Below are positions 59,849 to 64,000 of a DNA stretch of 64,000 nucleotides, piece by piece. Position numbers and translations under genes: made by a program. Source of the stretch: CAWJTV01 sp963845695 (GTDB lineage: Bacteria > Planctomycetota > Planctomycetia > Isosphaerales > Isosphaeraceae); assembly GCA_963845695.1 (NCBI GenBank), contig CAWJTQ010000031.1, forward strand, positions 1-64,000. The letters are read 5' to 3'. The stretch's first letter is position 1. Every line of letters starts with the position of its first letter. The notes under the pieces are model-generated. The model ran no database searches, had not been told where the DNA came from, and was given only the letters and a program-made list of their open reading frames with translations.

Positions 59849-62800
59849 GTGCCTGTCCAACTACCGAAGATCGCTGCTCTGGCGAACCTTCCCGCGCCGC
59901 CGCCGGTGGGCAGCCTCCAGTTTTTCGACGGCTACTATCCGGCGTTGCCGGCCAACAGCGAGGGTTACACCCTTTCCGTGACTCACACGATGAGCGGAAA
60001 TCCCGGCGTGCCGCCAAAGTTTCAAGTCACGCAGACTGTCCGCGTGCAAGGGCCGGAGTTCACGATTGACCCCGACATCGTACAGACGATTTATCCGCCC
60101 AACGGCGGCTCGGACCAATACGAACAGAAACTGCCGTTCGTTGTCCTGACCGATCCCTCGCTGCCCTGGGAACGAAATCTGATTCCCGATTCTGGCTTGC
60201 CGAACCCCGGGAATCCGACGCCGTGGATGGCCCTGCTGATCTTCGCCGAGGGCGAGATCTACCTGCAACCAGGCTCGAACAATCCGGTGTCATCGGTGAC
60301 CGTTGAACAGCTTCTCGCCCCGGATTCGAATGTGCTCAAACCGCAGTTGCCGGCGAACTGGGTATCGTCCGACGTGATGAAGTCGCAATGTCAGGCGATC
60401 ACCATTCCAGGTGCCGTGTTCAACGCCGTCGTGCCGACGACCACGGAGTTGCCTTATCTTGCGCACTGCCGTGGAGTGAATACGCTCGATGAAGGGGAAG
60501 TACTGCTCAGCGTGCTGTTGTGCAACCGCCTGCCGCAAGTCGCGGCCCGCCCGGCGGCGCCGGTCCACTATTTCGCCCAGTTGGTGTCGCTGGAAGGCTG
60601 GGCCGCTTACATGGGTCCGAACGCGAAACCGATTCCTACGAAGCCCAATTCCAGCCAGTTGATGGACGTCCAGATGGTGTCGCTGTTCCACTGGGTGTTC
60701 ACCTGCTTGCCCGAGACTGGCCTCAGCTTCAGCGCTCTGGTCAGCGGACTGATCGCCAGCGAGCAGCCCTCGGCGACGCAGCAAAAGACCGCCGTGCTGC
60801 AACTCCCTGTTCCGCCATCCACCACCGCGCCGGCGGTCGTCCAGAACCGGCTCAACGAAGGCTACGTCGCGCTCTCGTTTATCAGCGGAGCGGGCGAAGA
60901 TACCTTTGCCTGGTATCGCGGACCCTTTACCGCTGCCGTTCCACAACCTGTGTCGGCCGTCGGAAATCCGCCAGCCCCGGTCAGTCAGGCGGCCAACGCC
61001 GACGCGTTAATGATCTATCTGGCCGAACAAGGCCTGTTCGATCTGAGCTACGCCGCGGCGTGGAACATCGGACGGAACCTCGCCCTAGCGGACGCCGCCT
61101 TCGCTCAAAACGTTAGCGCCTATCGCCAGTCGCTGATGGGATCGGCCGCAAGACTTGCCCAACGCCGAGCGATGGTACATTTTTCCGCCCACCTCCCTGC
61201 GCGCACCTTGCTCGCCCGGGATGCCACGCGAAGACGCTTCGCCGTACTGGTCGGTGACGGACTCGGCGAGACGTGGACCAACGCCCTTGCGGCGGTCCGC
61301 GCAGGCGCAAGCCCGCCGCTGCCGCTTCGCGCCCGAAGCACCGTTTCGCCCGCAAACGGATGCCTCATCCACGGGCGGTTTTGGCAGCACTGCCATCGGC
61401 CAGCGCGGCCCTCAGTGAAGATCTGAACGAAATCATCGAGTCCGTCGCCGCTTGGGTGGCCAGGTTGAGCCTGCTGTATCCGGTCCCGTTCTCATATCTG
61501 GTGCCGGATCCGCGCATGCTCCCGGTCGAGTCGATCCGGTTCTTCTACGTGGACCCCAACTGGATTTCGGCGCTAACCGCCGGCGCATTGAGCATCGCCA
61601 TCCACGGTTCGGTCGATGTGGCGACCCACGCGTTCCTGCTCCCGGTCATGCTCCAGGCGATCGAACGCCATCGCCGCGGACGCTTCCGCCGGGTCCGGCC
61701 CGACGCAGCCGTCGGAGCGGGCGGGAATGGGGTTTCGATGACGGGCGTCCTCATTCGTTCGGAACTGGTCAGCAGTTGTCCAGCCTTAGTCGTCACCGCG
61801 ACGCTCGGCGGAGCTCCGTTGAACGCTGTACGCGACGATTGTCCGTCGCCGAGCGTCCGCCTGTGCCTGTTCGATGGAATTCCGGATACCGTGTCACTGG
61901 CTCAGCCGTATCAGGGTGTGCTGTTCGGAGTCGAAGACCAAGGGATCTTCCCACGGTGCGTCACCGCATCGCAGTTCACAGGCTCGCAGATCGGCAATGG
62001 ATCGCCTGTGCCTCTGTCGTTCCGCACCGCGCCTCAGGAAGACCTGGGCGGCGTGCTGAGTGTGCAAACGATCGCCAGTGCGTTGATGCAGGCCGTCGGC
62101 TTGACGCCCTTCGCCTCCGGAGCGGTCGTGAACTGGAACGGCACCGCGCTCCCGACAACGTTTGTGAGCGCCAATCAACTGAAGGCCGCGGTCCCAGCCA
62201 ATCTTGTGGCGTCCGCCGGATCGGCGACGGTGACCGTAACCAGTGCCGGCGCGACGTCGCTGCCCGCGAATCTGATCATCAATGCCGCACTGGAGATCGA
62301 CACCATCAATCCGTCGATGATCCAGGCCGGCGGCAACGGCTTCACGCTGAATGTCACCGGAGTGGGCTTCGCCGCCGGCAGCACGATTCAATGGAACGGA
62401 ACGGCGCTGACCACGACACTCATCAGCGCCAACGAAGTGACGGCAGTGATCGCGCCCGCTTTGGTCGCGACGCCCGACAATGTCAGCATCAGCGTGTTGG
62501 TCAACAGCGTGTCGTCCAACACCGTAACCCTCAGGGTGGTCAGTGCGGATCCAACGATTGACTCCATCGAGCCCAAGATCGTGATGGCTGGTGGCATCGG
62601 ATTCACACTGACCGTGCTCGGCTCTGGCTTCGGACCGGCGGCGGTGGTCAATTGGTCTGGCTCGCCGCTCACGACTGCCTACGTCAATGCTCAACAACTG
62701 AAGGCGTACGTCCCCGCCGGTCTGATCGCGGCGACCGGCTCGGTCAGCGTCACGGTGACACTGAACACGGTGACATCGAACGCCGTTCCGTTCACCATCA

Positions 62801-63215
62801 CGGTGCGCAACCGACTATCGGTTCGCTTGCGCCATCGGTCGCGCTCGCCGGCGCCGGTCCTTTGACACTGGTAGTGGACGGCGTCAACTTCGGCTCCGGC
62901 GCGGTCGTGCGATGGAATCAAACCTCCTTGACGCCGAGCTCATCGAGCGCCGATCGGTTGACGGTCGTCGTGCCTGCCAATCTGACGGCCACAGCCGGGA
63001 ACGCGTCGGTCACGGTCGTTTCCAGCGGAGCCACCTCGAATGCCCTGTCGTTCCTGGTGGTTGAACCGCAGCCAGCCATCGGACTCCTCGAGCCGCCGGA
63101 GGTCTTCGCCGGCAGCGGCGCATTCACATTGACCGTCTATGGCGGATTTGGTGCCGGCGACTTCGCGCTTCAGATGGTGGCCGCACCGGAACTGCAATCC
63201 TTCCCCAATACGTAA
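59849..63215 (+). CDS. Large protein with C-terminal IPT/TIG repeats (two frame changes)
   Basis: About 1,122 residues from a GTG at 59849 with AAGGAG upstream. The N-terminal ~480 residues form an unrecognised conserved region (SLQFFDGYYPALPANSEGYT, LTDPSLPWERNLIPDSGLPN, YLAHCRGVNTLDEGEVLLSV, YFAQLVSLEGWAAYMGP). After a frame change near 61350 comes LSLLYPVPFSYLVPDPRMLP, then VESIRFFYVDPNWISAL. From about 62110 come IPT/TIG repeats (AVVNWNGTALPTTFVSANQL and copies), with another missing base near 62806. The last repeat is cut after FTLTVYGGFGAGDF. No signal peptide. It follows the DUF6603 gene by 69 bases. Confidence 0.7.
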
Positions 63216-63228
63216 GCCGAAGGATCCC

Positions 63229-64000
63229 ATGAGTAGCGACCAAAGCCCCATCATCGTCCCCATGAAAGTCGAAGCGCTGGTGGTGAACGACTACGTTCGC
63301 CCAGCGAGGGACCAGATCGTAAGCTTCCTGCGGACCCAAATGGCCTACAATTCCATTCAGGGCGGCGGCAATGGCCAGCCGTTTTTTAATGGGAATCAAT
63401 CCAATTTCACGGCCGATCCGCCACCCAAGATTCCGCCGAATAACGTTCCAGCGCCCCAGTACTACAACGGCGTCTATTTGAAATGGCGCCTGCCGCGCGC
63501 ACTCGCGAACGGCGCGCAGGACAACGTTTCCGGAAAGACCAAATATCCGCAAGTGCCCAACCGCTGGCTGATCGTTCGCTACGGCGGACCGCTCACCGCT
63601 CGCCAAGCGACGAGCTGGATCGTCGAGAGCGACTACGTTCACACTGCGGCTCTTTCGCCGATGAACGTCTCACAGGAGGCTACCATCTATGCCCAGCCTA
63701 ATTCCGCGACTGATCCCACGCCGGTAGGCGTCTACATCGGCCGCAATGTCCAGCTCGGAACCTGGACTGAGCCCAACCACACCTTGAACCTCACGGCCAT
63801 GGGACCCGGCAATCCGGCCTTCGCCTTCTATCAGCCGCAAAACAACAACGTGTTTTCGTTCGTCAACTGCCTCGATGGCCAGGCCCCAGAATTGCTGAGC
63901 TATCTGGTATTCGGCTGGTATTCGAACGGAGCGAATGATCCCTTGGCGCCGGGTCTCGCGTCGGTCGATGTCAGTCCATATAGCGGCTACACGAGCACAC
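63229..64000 (+). CDS. Large hypothetical protein, 5' part only, of the DUF6603 cluster
   Basis: Open from the ATG at 63229 (AAGGA upstream) to the end of the window, 257 residues so far and clearly not finished. MSSDQSPIIVPMKVEALVVN, NGVYLKWRLPRALANGAQDN, KYPQVPNRWLIVRYGG and SWIVESDYVH stand out. It starts 13 bases after the IPT-repeat gene, so it belongs to the same operon. No signal peptide and no recognised family. The strand-rich composition matches its neighbours. Confidence 0.65.
   Translation, partial: MSSDQSPIIVPMKVEALVVNDYVRPARDQIVSFLRTQMAYNSIQGGGNGQPFFNGNQSNFTADPPPKIPPNNVPAPQYYNGVYLKWRLPRALANGAQDNVSGKTKYPQVPNRWLIVRYGGPLTARQATSWIVESDYVHTAALSPMNVSQEATIYAQPNSATDPTPVGVYIGRNVQLGTWTEPNHTLNLTAMGPGNPAFAFYQPQNNNVFSFVNCLDGQAPELLSYLVFGWYSNGANDPLAPGLASVDVSPYSGYTST

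Overview
The window looks like a chromosomal contig from a planctomycete, probably of the Isosphaeraceae or a close relative. The evidence is the planctomycete-typical families (two DUF1501 proteins with a DUF1549/DUF1553 CxxCH protein, DUF1684, Uma2, an RNase E with a very large insert in its S1 domain, short secreted or membrane proteins) and the high G+C content. An LPS heptose gene (hldE) fits a Gram-negative envelope. The taxonomic call is inference from gene families. No tRNA, rRNA or CRISPR array was recognised.

Layout. 1-10.8 kb (minus strand) is housekeeping: hemL (runs off the left edge), hemB, rne with its usual DUF2344 neighbour, then a regulatory PTS block (ptsI, ptsH, ptsN, hpf) without any sugar permease. 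11.1-17.2 kb holds a lactate permease, a small metallophosphoesterase, a GlmU-like acyltransferase and hldE. 18.1-25.4 kb holds a four-S1-domain ribosomal protein S1 homologue, an RraA-like protein, endonuclease IV, polyphosphate kinase and SixA. 25.5-27.6 kb is a two-gene arginine-catabolic operon: an arginine dihydrolase-like protein and a TIGR00300/ornithine cyclodeaminase-like protein, which resemble the two halves of cyanobacterial AgrE/ArgZ. 28.4-37.3 kb is an accessory stretch of secreted or membrane proteins (HEAT repeats, DUF1684, a paralogous pair of secreted proteins, SUKH/SMI1, a Cys-rich protein). 35-40 kb also carries several palindromic intergenic repeats. 38-45.5 kb contains an MBOAT acyltransferase, a secreted HAD hydrolase, an internally deleted arylsulfatase, an FAD monooxygenase, a LarA homologue and a Tat-exported aldo/keto reductase. 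45.6-52.6 kb is a long co-directional run: DUF1501, DUF1549/1553, Uma2, DUF1501, then a translationally coupled pair ending in a retropepsin-like protein. 52.9-54.0 kb is an orphan MalK-type ATPase. 54.3-64 kb is the most unusual part: an MBL-fold protein, a ~1,430-residue DUF6603 protein, a ~1,120-residue protein with IPT/TIG repeats, and a further large protein cut by the right edge.

A general caution: about 22 single-base frame changes break 15 genes, including essential ones (hemL, rne, ptsI, ppk), with conserved motifs intact on both sides of each break. Several lie in homopolymer runs. I read most of them as uncorrected assembly indels and annotated each gene across its full span. The arylsulfatase is different: it lacks its whole middle and looks like a real deletion.
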